From Pengzhenrongella frigida (lineage in GTDB: Bacteria > Actinomycetota > Actinomycetes > Actinomycetales > Cellulomonadaceae): DNA of 64,000 nt. Positions 26,321-35,525 of the stretch are shown here, piece after piece. Position 1 is the first letter of the stretch, and every line of letters begins with the position of its first letter. The notes under the pieces are model-generated. The model did no database searches, was not told where the DNA came from, and was given only the letters and a program-made list of their open reading frames with translations. Made by a program: the position numbers and the translations under genes. The stretch lies in the NCBI RefSeq assembly GCF_004168625.1, contig NZ_SDWW01000020.1, positions 1-64,000 of the forward strand. The letters are read 5' to 3'.

Positions 26321-26380
26321 TGATCGGTGCTGGTGCGGTGTGATCGGTGCTGGTGCGGTGTGATCGGTGCTGGTGCGGTC
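26321..26380. repeat. Three 20-bp tandem repeats between rhaB and rhaD
   Basis: Three consecutive copies of TGATCGGTGCTGGTGCGGTG fill the intercistronic gap; the last copy differs only in its final base. Two shorter GCTGGTGCGGTCGT-like pieces follow. On the transcript it is a C/A-rich, probably unstructured spacer just upstream of the rhaD ribosome-binding site. Confidence 0.9.
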
Positions 26381-26399
26381 GTGAAGGCTGGTGCGGTCG

Positions 26400-27923
26400 T
26401 CAGTGCCACAGGGTGCGCTCGGCCGCGTCCCACGCGGCCTCGCTCCCGGTGGGTTCCCACCGGGTCAGGTCGGACGAGGCTGCGACGACCTCGCGGATGG
26501 CAGGCAGGCCGCCGGGCAGTGCCCCGGTCGCCCAGGCCTGGACCAGCAGGTTGCCCATCGCGGTGCCCTCGACGGGCCCGGCGACCACGGGCAGCCCCGT
26601 CGCGTCGGCGGTCAGCTGGCAGAGCAGACGGTTGCGTGCCCCGCCACCGACCACATGCACGACGTCGATCTGGCGTCCCGACAGGTCGGCGGCCTGGCGG
26701 ATCGCGCGCCGGTAGCCCAGGGCCAGGGAGTCCAGGATGCAGCGGACCGTGGCGGCCTCGTCGGCCGGCGGGCGCTGGCCGGTGCGCCGGGCGGCGGCGG
26801 CGATCCGGGCGGGCATGTCCCCCGGCGGGGTGAACGCCGGGTCGTCGACGTCGACCACGCACGCCAGCGGCGACACGTGCGCCGCGGCCGCGAGCAGCGC
26901 GACGAGGTCGGCCGGTCGTCCCTGGGCTGCCCAGGTCCGCAGCGACTCGGACAGCAGCCACAGCCCCGCGACGTTGCGCAGGTAGCGCACCGTGCCGTCC
27001 ACGCCCAGCTCGTTGGTGAAGTTCGCCGCCCGACTGGCCTCGCTGAGCACCGGGGCGGCAAGCTCGACGCCCACCAGCGACCACGTGCCCGAGGAGATGT
27101 ACGCGGCCCGGGCGGGGTCCATCGGCACCGCGGCGACGGCCGAGGCGGTGTCGTGCGAACCGACCGCGACCAGCTCGGTGCCGGCCAGGGCGAGCTCGGC
27201 AGCCAGGTGCGGGCGCAGCGGACCGAGCACGTGGCCGGGCGCGACGAGCGGTGCGAGCAGCGGGCCGGCGTCGACCCCGGTCGCCGCGGACAGGGCGGCC
27301 ACGGCGCGCGCGCTCCAGGTGCGGGTCGTGGCGTCCAGCAGGCCGGTGGTCGAGGCGTTCGTCAGCTCGGTGACCTCCACCCCGGCGAGCCAGTACCCGA
27401 GCAGGTCCGGCATGAGCAGCATCCGCCGGGCCGCGGCGAGCTGGGCGGTGCCGGCCGTCGCCCCGAGCTGGAAGATCGTGTTGAACGGCTGGAACTGCAC
27501 CCCGGTCAGGGCGTAGAGCTCGGCCGGGGGCAGCTCCGCGAAGACCCGCTCGGGCACTCCGCTCGTGCGCTCGTCGCGGTAGTGGACCGGGTTGCCGAGC
27601 AGGGCGCCGTCGGCGTCCAGCAGGCCGTGGTCGACCGCCCAGGTGTCGATGCCCACCGAGCGCACCGGACCGTGCTCGTGCCCAGCGACCCGCAGCCCGG
27701 CCAGCACCCCGCGCCACAGGCGCAGCACGTCCCAGCGCAGCGCCGTCCGATCGCCCGCCGGCACGCTCACGGGCCGGTTGGCGAACCGGGACGCCTCGAC
27801 CGTGTGCAGCCGTCCGTCGGCCAGGTGCCCGACGAGCACCCGCCCGCTGGACGCCCCGAGGTCGACGGCGGCGAAGCTCTCGGTCGTCGGCGCGGATGTC
27901 GGGGACGCGGATTTCGGGGACAT
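26400..27923 (-). CDS. rhaB: Rhamnulokinase
   Basis: Phosphorylates L-rhamnulose at O1 with ATP; FGGY family, 507 aa. The first ATPase domain starts AAVDLGASSGRVLVG (about residue 19), and VGIDTWAVDHGLL (about 92) holds the catalytic Asp region. YRDERT, QFQPFNTIFQL, SHDTASAVAAVP, SSGTWSLVG and VVGGGARNRLLCQLTADA are all typical of RhaB. ATG at 27923 is 5 nt after the rhaI stop, so translation is probably coupled. It is the only rhamnulokinase in the window, so both rhamnose isomerases and both aldolases must depend on it. Confidence 0.95.
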   Translation of the reverse strand: MSPKSASPTSAPTTESFAAVDLGASSGRVLVGHLADGRLHTVEASRFANRPVSVPAGDRTALRWDVLRLWRGVLAGLRVAGHEHGPVRSVGIDTWAVDHGLLDADGALLGNPVHYRDERTSGVPERVFAELPPAELYALTGVQFQPFNTIFQLGATAGTAQLAAARRMLLMPDLLGYWLAGVEVTELTNASTTGLLDATTRTWSARAVAALSAATGVDAGPLLAPLVAPGHVLGPLRPHLAAELALAGTELVAVGSHDTASAVAAVPMDPARAAYISSGTWSLVGVELAAPVLSEASRAANFTNELGVDGTVRYLRNVAGLWLLSESLRTWAAQGRPADLVALLAAAAHVSPLACVVDVDDPAFTPPGDMPARIAAAARRTGQRPPADEAATVRCILDSLALGYRRAIRQAADLSGRQIDVVHVVGGGARNRLLCQLTADATGLPVVAGPVEGTAMGNLLVQAWATGALPGGLPAIREVVAASSDLTRWEPTGSEAAWDAAERTLWH

Positions 27924-27928
27924 CGCGG

Positions 27929-29095
27929 TCAGGCGCCCCAGCCGGCCTGGGTGCCCCCGACGCGCTCGTCGGCGATCGTGCCCAGGTAGCCGCTGGCCGC
28001 GAACGCCGCCATCGGGTCGGCCGGCAGGCCGCGGTCCTCGCGATACGCCGCGAGCATCGGGCGCACGTCGGTGTAGAACGCGTCCATGAACACGGCGTTC
28101 GCGCCGAGCACGTCGTTGGCCTCCTGCGCGGCGACCAGGGCGTCCGAGTCGATCAGCAGCGCGCGGGCGACCATCTCCTGGACGTTGAGCACCGAGCGGA
28201 TCTGCCCGGGGATCTTGTCCTCGACGTTGTGGCACTGGTCGAGCATCAGCGCGACGCCGCCGGCCGGGTCCAGGCCGCCGCCACGGACCACCTCGACGAT
28301 GATCCGGAACAGCTGGAACGGGTCTGCGGCCCCCACGATGAGGTCGTCGTCGGCATAGAACCGGGAGTTGAAGTCGAACGAGCCGAGCTTCCCGAGCCGC
28401 AGCAGCTGGGCGACGATGAACTCGATGTTGGTGCCCGGCGCGTGGTGGCCGGTGTCCAGGCACACCAGCGCCCGCTCCCCCAGCGCGCTCACGTGCGCGT
28501 ACGAGGTGCCCCAGTCCGGGACGTCCATGTGATAGAAGGACGGCTCGAAGAACTTGTACTCCAGCACCATCCGCTGCTGCGCCCCGAGCCGGTCGTAGAT
28601 CTCCCGCAGCGACTGCGCCAGGTGGTCCTGGCGACGGCGCATGTCCGACTGCCCCGGGTAGTTGGTGCCGTCGGCGAGCCAGATCTTCAGGTCCCGCGAC
28701 CCGGTCGCGTCCATGACGTCGAGGCACTCGAAGTGATGGTCGATCGCCTTGCGCCGGACGCCGGCGTCGAGCGAGGCGAGCGAGCCGAACTTGTACGCCT
28801 CGTCCTGGAAGGTGTTGGAGTTCACGGTGCCCAGGGCCAGGCCGAGGTCGCCGGCGAAGCGGGCCAGCGCGGCGTAGTCGTCCGTCGTGTCCCACGGGAT
28901 GTGCAGCGCGACGCTCGGGGCGAGCCCGGTGAAGGCGTGCACCTGGGCGGCGTCGGCGATCTTCTCCTGCACGGTGCGCGGCGTGCCCGGCGTGGAGAAG
29001 ACCCGGAACCGTGTCCCGGAGTTGCCATAGGCCCACGACGGGACCTCGATGGACAGGGAGTCGAGACGGGCCAGCGCCCGGTCAGGAAGGCTCAC
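27929..29095 (-). CDS. rhaI: L-rhamnose isomerase, copy 1
   Basis: Converts L-rhamnose to L-rhamnulose; Pseudomonas stutzeri-type TIM-barrel enzyme with two metal ions, 388 aa. Metal-site segments include VLEYKFFEPSFYH, CLDTGHHAPG, FDFNSRFYADDD and LDQCHNVEDK. The GTG start has GAAGGG 8 nt upstream, and the operator 29115-29126 lies 19 nt before it. First gene of rhaI-rhaB-rhaD. A nearly identical paralogue of the same length is encoded at 37465, with long blocks unchanged between the two. Confidence 0.95.
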   Translation of the reverse strand: MSLPDRALARLDSLSIEVPSWAYGNSGTRFRVFSTPGTPRTVQEKIADAAQVHAFTGLAPSVALHIPWDTTDDYAALARFAGDLGLALGTVNSNTFQDEAYKFGSLASLDAGVRRKAIDHHFECLDVMDATGSRDLKIWLADGTNYPGQSDMRRRQDHLAQSLREIYDRLGAQQRMVLEYKFFEPSFYHMDVPDWGTSYAHVSALGERALVCLDTGHHAPGTNIEFIVAQLLRLGKLGSFDFNSRFYADDDLIVGAADPFQLFRIIVEVVRGGGLDPAGGVALMLDQCHNVEDKIPGQIRSVLNVQEMVARALLIDSDALVAAQEANDVLGANAVFMDAFYTDVRPMLAAYREDRGLPADPMAAFAASGYLGTIADERVGGTQAGWGA

Positions 29096-29114
29096 AGCGG
29101 AAACCCTTCGGCAT

Positions 29115-29126
29115 TGAATCGATTCA
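29115..29126. promoter_or_regulatory. LacI-family operator, rhaI
   Basis: TGAATCGATTCA is a perfect 12-bp palindrome. It lies just downstream of the predicted rhaI transcription start, a typical repression position. It matches the sites at 30473 and 30737. Confidence 0.75.
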
Positions 29127-29136
29127 CGGTCTGATC

Positions 29137-29164
29137 AGAGTAGCACCTGGCCTCGGCGCCGCAA
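29137..29164 (-). promoter_or_regulatory. rhaI promoter candidate
   Basis: On the minus strand TTGCGG (29159-29164), a 16-bp spacer and TACTCT (29137-29142) resemble -35 and -10 boxes, immediately upstream of the operator. Moderate match. Confidence 0.45.
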
Positions 29165-29276
29165 GCCCCTGCGTCGGCGCGAGGCCCCGCGCCGACGCGA
29201 GACCCCGCGCAGCACCGAACCCCGTCGAGGCCGCCCACCAGGGGGCACACCTCGCCGGGATCCGGGCCGGGGACGG

Positions 29277-30428
29277 CTAGAACACCGAGCGGTACAGCGC
29301 CTCGATCTCGGCGACGCTCGCCGGGCGGGGGTTGCCGCCCGCGCAGACGTCGTCGAACGCCGACTGCGCCAGGGCAGGCAGGTCCGCCTCGGTGGCGCCG
29401 ACCTCGCGCAGCGTGGTCGGGTTGCCGAGCTCCCGGGTCAAGGTGGCGACGGCCTCGACCGCGGCCGCGCGGACCTCCGCCAGCGGGGCCGTGGCCGCAC
29501 CCTCGACGCCGAACGCCGCGGCGATGTCGCGGAACCGCTCCCCCGTCGACTCGGCGTTGAACGCCATCACGGGTGCCAGCAGGATGCCGTTGGCCACCCC
29601 GTGCGGCGCGGAGTAGAACGCGCCCAGCGGGTGCGCCATCGCGTGGACCAGACCGAGCCCCACGTTGGAGTAGCCCATCCCCGCGACGTACTGGGCCAGC
29701 GCCATCCGGTCGGCCGCCGCCGGGTCGCCGTCGGCCGAGGCCTTGAGGGACGCGGCGATGACCTGGATCGCCTTGAGGTGGAACAGGTCCGACAGCTCCC
29801 ACGCCCCGGCGGTGGTGTAGCCCTCGATCGCGTGCGTGAGCGCGTCCAGCCCGGTGGCGACCTTGAGGGAGCGCGGCGCGCTGGACATCATCTCGGAGTC
29901 GACCACGGCCATCACCGGGATGTCGTGCGGGTCGAAGCAGACGAACTTGCGCTGCCGCTCGACGTCGGTGATGACGTAGTTGATCGTCGTCTCCGAGGCC
30001 GTTCCGGCCGTCGTGGGCACCGCGATGATCGGCACGGACGGGTTCTTGGTGGCCGCACCGCCCTCGAGCGAGCGCACGTCGGCGAACTCCGGGTTGGCCA
30101 CGATGATGCCGACGGCCTTGCAGGTGTCCTGCGGGGAACCACCACCCACGGCGATGAGCACGTCGGCGCCGCTCGCCTCGAACGCCTTCACGCCGGCCTG
30201 CACGTTGGCGATCGGCGGGTTGGGCAGCACGTCCGAGTAGACCTCGTAGGCAAAGCCGGCCGCGTCGAGCAGGTCGGTGACCCGCGCGGTCACGCCCGAG
30301 GAGACGAGCACGGCGTCGGAGACGACCAGCGCCTTGGTGAAGCCACGTCGCGCGAGCTCGTCGGGGATCACCGAGATGGATCCCGCGCCGAAGTACGCCG
30401 TCTGGTTCCAGATCATCCGCTGTGCCAC
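29277..30428 (-). CDS. fucO: Lactaldehyde reductase, iron-dependent alcohol dehydrogenase
   Basis: Group III alcohol dehydrogenase, 383 aa, that reduces L-lactaldehyde to L-1,2-propanediol with NADH. The start region AQRMIWNQTAYFGAG matches FucO proteins. The NAD site is GGGSPQDTCKA (about 98), with PTTAGTASETT (about 140). Iron ligands lie in ALTHAIEGY (about 200) and LVHAMAHPLGAFYSAPHG (about 262-280). GTG at 30428 has GAGGAG 9 nt upstream; extending to 30569 would run through the operator. It sits downstream of none of the rha genes but has its own operator, so it should be induced with them. It regenerates NAD when lactaldehyde cannot be oxidised. Confidence 0.92.
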   Translation of the reverse strand: MAQRMIWNQTAYFGAGSISVIPDELARRGFTKALVVSDAVLVSSGVTARVTDLLDAAGFAYEVYSDVLPNPPIANVQAGVKAFEASGADVLIAVGGGSPQDTCKAVGIIVANPEFADVRSLEGGAATKNPSVPIIAVPTTAGTASETTINYVITDVERQRKFVCFDPHDIPVMAVVDSEMMSSAPRSLKVATGLDALTHAIEGYTTAGAWELSDLFHLKAIQVIAASLKASADGDPAAADRMALAQYVAGMGYSNVGLGLVHAMAHPLGAFYSAPHGVANGILLAPVMAFNAESTGERFRDIAAAFGVEGAATAPLAEVRAAAVEAVATLTRELGNPTTLREVGATEADLPALAQSAFDDVCAGGNPRPASVAEIEALYRSVF

Positions 30429-30471
30429 GTCGCCACTCTCCTCGTGTCCAGGGCGACGTCGTTGCCGCCAG

Positions 30472-30485
30472 GTGAATCGTTTCAC
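30472..30485. promoter_or_regulatory. LacI-family operator, fucO
   Basis: GTGAATCGTTTCAC, with perfect GTGAA/TTCAC arms, is 43 bp upstream of the fucO start. It is the same site type as at 29115 and 30737. Confidence 0.7.
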
Positions 30486-30693
30486 GCCATCCGGTGCGCC
30501 GCCATCGGACCAAGGTCCCCGGCCGAGCGGGCCGGCCTCGGGCAGCACCGGCCGGCCGTCGGACATCACGATCCGGTACCGATCCGCGCAACCGTTCGCG
30601 GCACCGCCACCCAGGCGCTAGACACGGAACAAGGCCCGCGAAACTCAGGACCGAAGTCCCTGGCTCGACGACGCAGATGCCCCCGTTCAACTG

Positions 30694-30723
30694 TTGACTT
30701 CCCCAGCAGTCGCCTCTTAGGAT
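30694..30723 (+). promoter_or_regulatory. Promoter candidate for rhamnose importer operon
   Basis: TTGACT (30694-30699), an 18-bp spacer and TAGGAT (30718-30723) lie 14 bp before the operator at 30737. Initiation near 30730 would place the operator over the first transcribed bases. The rest of the 345-bp divergent gap (30429-30773) shows no gene. Confidence 0.5.
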
Positions 30724-30736
30724 CGCCTCAGACGCT

Positions 30737-30748
30737 TGAAACGATTCA
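30737..30748. promoter_or_regulatory. LacI-family operator, importer operon
   Basis: TGAAACGATTCA, a near-palindrome of the TGAAWCGWTTCA type, lies 26 bp before the importer ATPase start. Confidence 0.7.
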
Positions 30749-30773
30749 TGCCTCAATGGAGAGGAATGTCCCG

Positions 30774-32306
30774 ATGGTGACCGACGACCAGGACCCCGGT
30801 CCAGACGTAGTGCCCGCCCTGTCGCTGACCGGCGCGGCCAAGACCTTCGGACCGGTCGTGGCCCTGGCGGACGGGACGATCGAGCTCCGCGCCGGTGAGA
30901 TCCACGCGCTCGTCGGGGAGAACGGCGCCGGCAAGTCGACGCTCGTCAAGATCCTCGCCGGCGTGTACCACCCCGACGCGGGCCAGTTCAGCGTCGGGGG
31001 CGCGCCGGTGGCGTTCCGCAGCGTGGCCGACAGCAAGGCGGCGGGGATCTCGGTCATCTATCAGGAGCCCACCCTCTTCCCGGACCTGACCGTCGCGGAG
31101 AACATCTTCATCGGCCGGCAGCCCACCGGCTCGCTCGGTCTGATCAGCCGCACGCGGATGCGGCAGGAGGCACGGAACCTGTTCGCCCAGCTCGGCGTGC
31201 CGATCGATCCGGACCGCCTCGCGGAGGGGCTGTCGATCGCGGACCAGCAGATCATCGAGATCGCCAAGGCGATCTCGCTCGACGCACGCGTGCTCGTCAT
31301 GGACGAACCCACCGCGGCCCTGAGCGGCGTCGAGGTGGACCGGCTGTTCACCGTCGCACGGGGGCTTCGCGACAAGGGCGCCGGGATCCTGTTCATCTCG
31401 CACCGCTTCGACGAGGTCTTCGACCTCACCGATCGCATCACCGTCATGCGGGACGGGCGGTACATCGCCACGCACACGACCGCCGACGTCACCGTCTCGG
31501 AGATCGTCCGCGAGATGGTCGGGCGCGACGTCGCCCAGCTGTTCCCGAAGGTGGCGGCCCAGATCGGCCCGGTGGTGCTCCGTGTCGCGGGGCTGGGACG
31601 CGCGGGAGTCTTCACCGGCATCGACTTCGAGGTCCGCTCGGGCGAGATCGTGGCCCTTGCCGGCCTGGTCGGAGCCGGCCGGACGGAGGTGGCGCGCGCG
31701 GTGTTCGGCATCGATCCGTACGACACCGGCTCGGTCGAGCTCCTCGGGCACCGCCTGCGCCCGCACGACCCCCAGGCCTCGATCGACGCCGGCATGGGCT
31801 TCGTCCCGGAGGACCGCCGCAAGCAGGGCCTGGTGATGGAGCTGTCCGTGGCCGGCAACGCCACCCTGACCCTGCGCAACGCCCTGGCCCGGTTCGGCCT
31901 CATCAGCGGCTCGCGGGAACGCGCGGCGGCCGAGGAGTGGACGAAGCGCCTGCACGTGAAGGTCGGGTCGCAGGAGTACGCCGCCTCGACGCTCTCGGGC
32001 GGCAACCAGCAGAAGCTCGTGCTGGCCAAGTGGCTCGCGACCGAACCGACGTTCCTCATCGTCGACGAACCGACCCGCGGGATCGACATCGGCACCAAGT
32101 CCGAGGTCCATCGCCTGCTCTCGGATCTGGCCGGGCGCGGGATCGCCATCCTCATGATCTCCTCCGAGCTCCCCGAGGTCCTCGGCATGGCCGATCGCGT
32201 GCTCGTCATGCGCGAAGGGCGCATCACCGCCGACCTCGTCCGCGACGAGGCCACCCCCGAGAGCGTCATGCACGCCGCGACCGCGGCATTGGAGGCGTCA
32301 CAGTGA
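30774..32306 (+). CDS. rhaT: Rhamnose ABC importer ATPase (RhaT-type)
   Basis: Duplicated ABC ATPase of the ribose/rhamnose (CUT2) class, 510 aa. The first cassette has Walker A GENGAGKST (about 42), IYQEPTLF, LSIADQQIIEIA and VMDEPTAAL. The second has a degenerate Walker A (GLVGAGRTE), FVPEDRRKQGL, LSGGNQQKLVLAKWL and IVDEPTRGIDIG. This is the expected asymmetric pair. ATG at 30774 follows GAGAGG; an ATG six codons earlier is possible. First gene of an operon with two permeases and a binding protein, controlled by the operator 26 bp upstream. The symbol follows the rhizobial rhaSTPQ naming, not the E. coli RhaT symporter. Confidence 0.9.
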   Translation: MVTDDQDPGPDVVPALSLTGAAKTFGPVVALADGTIELRAGEIHALVGENGAGKSTLVKILAGVYHPDAGQFSVGGAPVAFRSVADSKAAGISVIYQEPTLFPDLTVAENIFIGRQPTGSLGLISRTRMRQEARNLFAQLGVPIDPDRLAEGLSIADQQIIEIAKAISLDARVLVMDEPTAALSGVEVDRLFTVARGLRDKGAGILFISHRFDEVFDLTDRITVMRDGRYIATHTTADVTVSEIVREMVGRDVAQLFPKVAAQIGPVVLRVAGLGRAGVFTGIDFEVRSGEIVALAGLVGAGRTEVARAVFGIDPYDTGSVELLGHRLRPHDPQASIDAGMGFVPEDRRKQGLVMELSVAGNATLTLRNALARFGLISGSRERAAAEEWTKRLHVKVGSQEYAASTLSGGNQQKLVLAKWLATEPTFLIVDEPTRGIDIGTKSEVHRLLSDLAGRGIAILMISSELPEVLGMADRVLVMREGRITADLVRDEATPESVMHAATAALEASQ

Positions 32307-33324
32307 CTGCGACCACCGTCCAGACCGAGCCGAGCCGGTCGGGACCGCCCGGCCTGCTCCGGACCCGGGAGATGCCGGTCGCGCTGGCGCTCATCGCGCT
32401 CGTGCTGTTCACCTACCTGAACAACTCCCGCTTCCTCAGCGCCCAGGGCATCAAGGACCTCCTGCTCAACTCGACGATCATCGTGATCCTCGCCGTCGGC
32501 CAGGCCCTGGTGATCATCACCCGCAACGTCGACCTGTCGGTCGGCTCGATCCTGGGCCTCGTCGCCTTCGCCACCGGCACCCTCTTCGCCACGGTGTCGG
32601 GCATCCCGATCGTGGTCGTCTTCCTCGCCGGCATGGCGCTCGGCGCCGCGCTGGGGGCGATCAACGGCCTGCTGGTGACGGCGGCGAAGGTCCCCGCGCT
32701 CGTGATCACCCTCGGCACGCTCTACATCTACCGCGGGCTGAACAACGCATGGGCGGGCGGAAAGCAGTACTTCGCCGACGACCGGCCCGCCGCCTTCGGT
32801 GCCCTGTCGACGACACCGTGCTCGGGTTCCCGGTCATCACCCTCCTGGCGATCGTGGTCGTGGCCGTCGTGGCCGTGTACATGCGCGGCACCCGGCCCGG
32901 TCGTGACCTCTACGCGATCGGTTCCGACCCCGACGCCGCGCACCTCTTCGGCATCCCGGTCGGACGCCGCGTCTTCCTCGCGTTCGTGACCAACGGGGTC
33001 CTCGCCGGGCTTGCCGGGGTGCTCTACGCGAGCCGGTTCAACTCGGTCGGCGCCACCACCGGGACCGGTCTCGAGCTCGACATCGTCGCGGCCGCCGTCG
33101 TCGGCGGTGTGGCCATCTTCGGGGGCAGCGGCTCGGTGGTCGGCGCCGCGATCGGCGCCGTGCTGCTGACCACGATCACCAGCGCCCTGACCGCACTGCG
33201 GGTCGACAAGTTCTGGCAGCAGGCGATCGTCGGCCTGCTGATCCTCGCCGCCATCATCATCGACCGGGTCGCGAGCCTGCGCACCGCGAAGAAGCTCCGA
33301 GTAAGCGAGGCTCGCAATGTCTGA
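32303..33324 (+). pseudogene. rhaP: Rhamnose ABC permease with single-base frameshift
   Basis: CUT2-class permease split by a one-base loss near 32809. Residues 1-169 read in one frame (NSRFLSAQGIKDLLLN, NVDLSVGSILGLVAF, TLGTLYIYRGLNNAWAGG). The rest (DDTVLGFPVITLLAIV to KLRVSEARNV, 171 residues) continues in the next frame. Total length is 1022 nt, one short of 341 codons, and restoring a G in the TCGAC run at 32807-32811 rejoins the protein. The first frame otherwise ends at 32989. The GTG start overlaps the ATPase stop and the end overlaps the next permease, so the operon layout is intact. Either a sequencing error or a very recent inactivating mutation. Confidence 0.85.
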
Positions 33325-34381
33325 CGCCATGACCACGGCCCCCGCCTTCGACACCACGAAGACCCTGACCGAGGAGGCCACCGGCCGGACCGGGCTCGCC
33401 CGGATCCTGCTCGGGCGCGACGCCATCATGATCTACCTCGTCCTGGCCTTCATCCTCTACGCCAGCCTCACGATCCCGCGGTTCGCAACCCCGGTCACGG
33501 TCGGCTTCCTGCTGCTCGACGTCGTCCCCGTGCTGCTCATCGCCATGCCGATGACCCTGGTCATCATCACCGGCGAGATCGACCTGTCGGTGGCCAGCAT
33601 CGCCGGTCTGACCAGCGCACTGATGGGGGTGCTCTGGGCCGACGGTCTCGACATCGCCCTCGTGCTGATCATCGGGCTGCTGGCCGGCATGCTCGCCGGC
33701 GCGTTCAACGGCTTCCTCGTCGCGGTCGTCGGCCTGCCCTCGCTCGCCGTGACCATCGGCACCCTCGCGCTGTTCCGGGGGCTCGCCCTGGTGGTCATCG
33801 GGGACAACGCCGTGGCCAACTTCCCGCCCGGCCTGACCACGTTCTTCACCTCGAAGCTCGGCGCGACGGGGATCCCGACCGTGATGATCGGCGTGGTGGT
33901 GGTCGCGCTCTTCTTCGGCGTCCTGCTGCACTTCACGCCATTCGGCCGCGGCCTGTATGCGCTCGGCTTCAGCAAGGAGGCGGCCAGGTTCGTCGGCATC
34001 AAGGTCGCCCGGTCCAAGTTCTGGCTGTACGTCGGCACCGGCACCATCTCCGCGCTCGCCGGGATCTTCTGGACCCTGCGCTACTCGAGCGCGCGCAGCG
34101 ACAACGCCAGCGGGCTCGAGCTCACCGTGATCGCCGCCGTCCTGCTCGGGGGCGTGTCGATCTTCGGCGGGAAGGGCTCGATCCCGGGCGTGCTCGCCGG
34201 CGTGATGCTGATCGGCACGATCAACTTCTCCCTGCGCCTGACCCGCGTCTCGGACGTCATCCTCATCATCGTCACCGGCACGCTCCTGATCGTCTCGGTC
34301 GTCGGACCGAGCATCTTCGGAGCGATCCAGCAGTGGCGGCACGACCGCAGGGTCCGCAAGGCCCTCCCCACCCTTCCCTAG
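33317..34381 (+). CDS. rhaQ: Rhamnose ABC permease (second subunit)
   Basis: CUT2-class inner-membrane permease, 354 aa with about eight to ten hydrophobic segments. The conserved GEIDLSVASIAGLTS loop (about residue 90) and VLLGGVSIFGGKGSI (about 275) identify the family. It pairs with RhaP to form the translocation pore. Its ATG overlaps the end of rhaP by 8 nt. If rhaP is really broken, this subunit might have to work as a homodimer or the importer is inactive. Confidence 0.9.
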   Translation: MSDAMTTAPAFDTTKTLTEEATGRTGLARILLGRDAIMIYLVLAFILYASLTIPRFATPVTVGFLLLDVVPVLLIAMPMTLVIITGEIDLSVASIAGLTSALMGVLWADGLDIALVLIIGLLAGMLAGAFNGFLVAVVGLPSLAVTIGTLALFRGLALVVIGDNAVANFPPGLTTFFTSKLGATGIPTVMIGVVVVALFFGVLLHFTPFGRGLYALGFSKEAARFVGIKVARSKFWLYVGTGTISALAGIFWTLRYSSARSDNASGLELTVIAAVLLGGVSIFGGKGSIPGVLAGVMLIGTINFSLRLTRVSDVILIIVTGTLLIVSVVGPSIFGAIQQWRHDRRVRKALPTLP

Positions 34382-34437
34382 GCAACAGGCCTCGGGAGTC
34401 AGCACGCCTCACTGGGCGTCCAAGAAAGGAAATGACA

Positions 34438-35505
34438 ATGCAGTCACTTCGTCCTCTTGCTCGCAGAGGCAAGGCCACCCGTCGCGTCACGTCGGTCGCC
34501 GCCATCGCGGCAGCCCTCGCCCTGCTGGCTGCCTGCTCGTCCGGCGGCGACTCCGACGAGACCAGCGGCTCGGGCGGCGGGGGCGGTGAAGACCTCACCA
34601 TCACCTTCATCCCCAAGCAGCTCAACAACCCGTACACCGACGTCGTCCTCGGCGGCGGCGAAGAGGGCGCCACCGCGGCCGGCTTCGCCGACACCCAGGT
34701 GGTCGGCCCGCTCGAGGCCAGCGCCTCCAGCCAGGTCTCCTTCATCAACGCCGAGACGCAGGCGGGCACCAACGTCATCGTCATCGCCGCGAACGACCCC
34801 GACGCCGTCGGGCCCGCGCTCGAAGAGGCACGGACGGCCGGCGCCAAGATCGTCGCGTTCGACTCGGACACCAACCCGAAGTACCGCGACGTGTTCATCA
34901 GCCAGGTCGTCGCCAAGGAGGTGGCGCTGATCCAGACCAAGCTCATCTCCGAGCAGATCGGCGGCGCGGGCGAGATCGCCATCCTCTCGGCGACGGCGAA
35001 CGCGACCAACCAGAACGAGTGGATCAAGTTCATGGAGGAGGACCTCGCCGCCAACTACCCCGACATCACGCTCGTGGCGAAGGTGTACGGCGACGACGAC
35101 GACACCAAGTCGTTCCAGGAGGCCCAGGGCCTGCTGCAGGCCTACCCGAACCTCAAGGGCATCATCTCGCCCACCACGGTCGGCATCGCCGCCGCCGGCC
35201 GGTACCTGTCGACCTCGGAGTACAAGGGCAAGGTCGCGCTGACCGGGCTCGGCCTCCCGAACGAGATGCGCCCGTTCGTCAAGGACGGGACCGTCACCGC
35301 GTTCGCGCTCTGGGACCCGGCCCAGCTCGGGTACGTCGCCGCGTTCGCCGGCAAGGCGCTGGCGGACGGCACCATCACCGGCGCCGAGGGCGACACGTTC
35401 GAGGCCGGTGACCTGGGCGAGCGCACGGTCGGCCCGGACGGCATCGTGATCGTCGGCCCCCCGACGGTCTTCACCGCCGACAACATCGACGAGTACGACT
35501 TCTGA
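34438..35505 (+). CDS. rhaS: Rhamnose-binding lipoprotein of ABC importer
   Basis: Solute-binding protein of the RbsB class (periplasmic-binding fold), 355 aa. A basic, hydrophobic signal ends in a lipobox, LLAAC, with the lipidated Cys at 33, followed by a Gly/Ser-rich linker. FIPKQLNNPYTDVV, VIAANDPDAVGPALEEA and SPTTVGIAAAGRYL are typical of rhamnose-binding RhaS proteins. ATG at 34438 is preferred over one at 34432 because AAAGGA sits 7 nt before it. A strong hairpin lies 20 nt after the stop, which should raise the amount of this subunit relative to downstream genes. Confidence 0.9.
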   Translation: MQSLRPLARRGKATRRVTSVAAIAAALALLAACSSGGDSDETSGSGGGGGEDLTITFIPKQLNNPYTDVVLGGGEEGATAAGFADTQVVGPLEASASSQVSFINAETQAGTNVIVIAANDPDAVGPALEEARTAGAKIVAFDSDTNPKYRDVFISQVVAKEVALIQTKLISEQIGGAGEIAILSATANATNQNEWIKFMEEDLAANYPDITLVAKVYGDDDDTKSFQEAQGLLQAYPNLKGIISPTTVGIAAAGRYLSTSEYKGKVALTGLGLPNEMRPFVKDGTVTAFALWDPAQLGYVAAFAGKALADGTITGAEGDTFEAGDLGERTVGPDGIVIVGPPTVFTADNIDEYDF

Positions 35506-35525
35506 GCCGGTAGGGCTTCGAGGGT

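Noticed and set aside
26321-26380. Tandem 20-bp repeats as a possible CRISPR array
   Set aside because: The copies are directly adjacent with no spacers and no cas genes are present.
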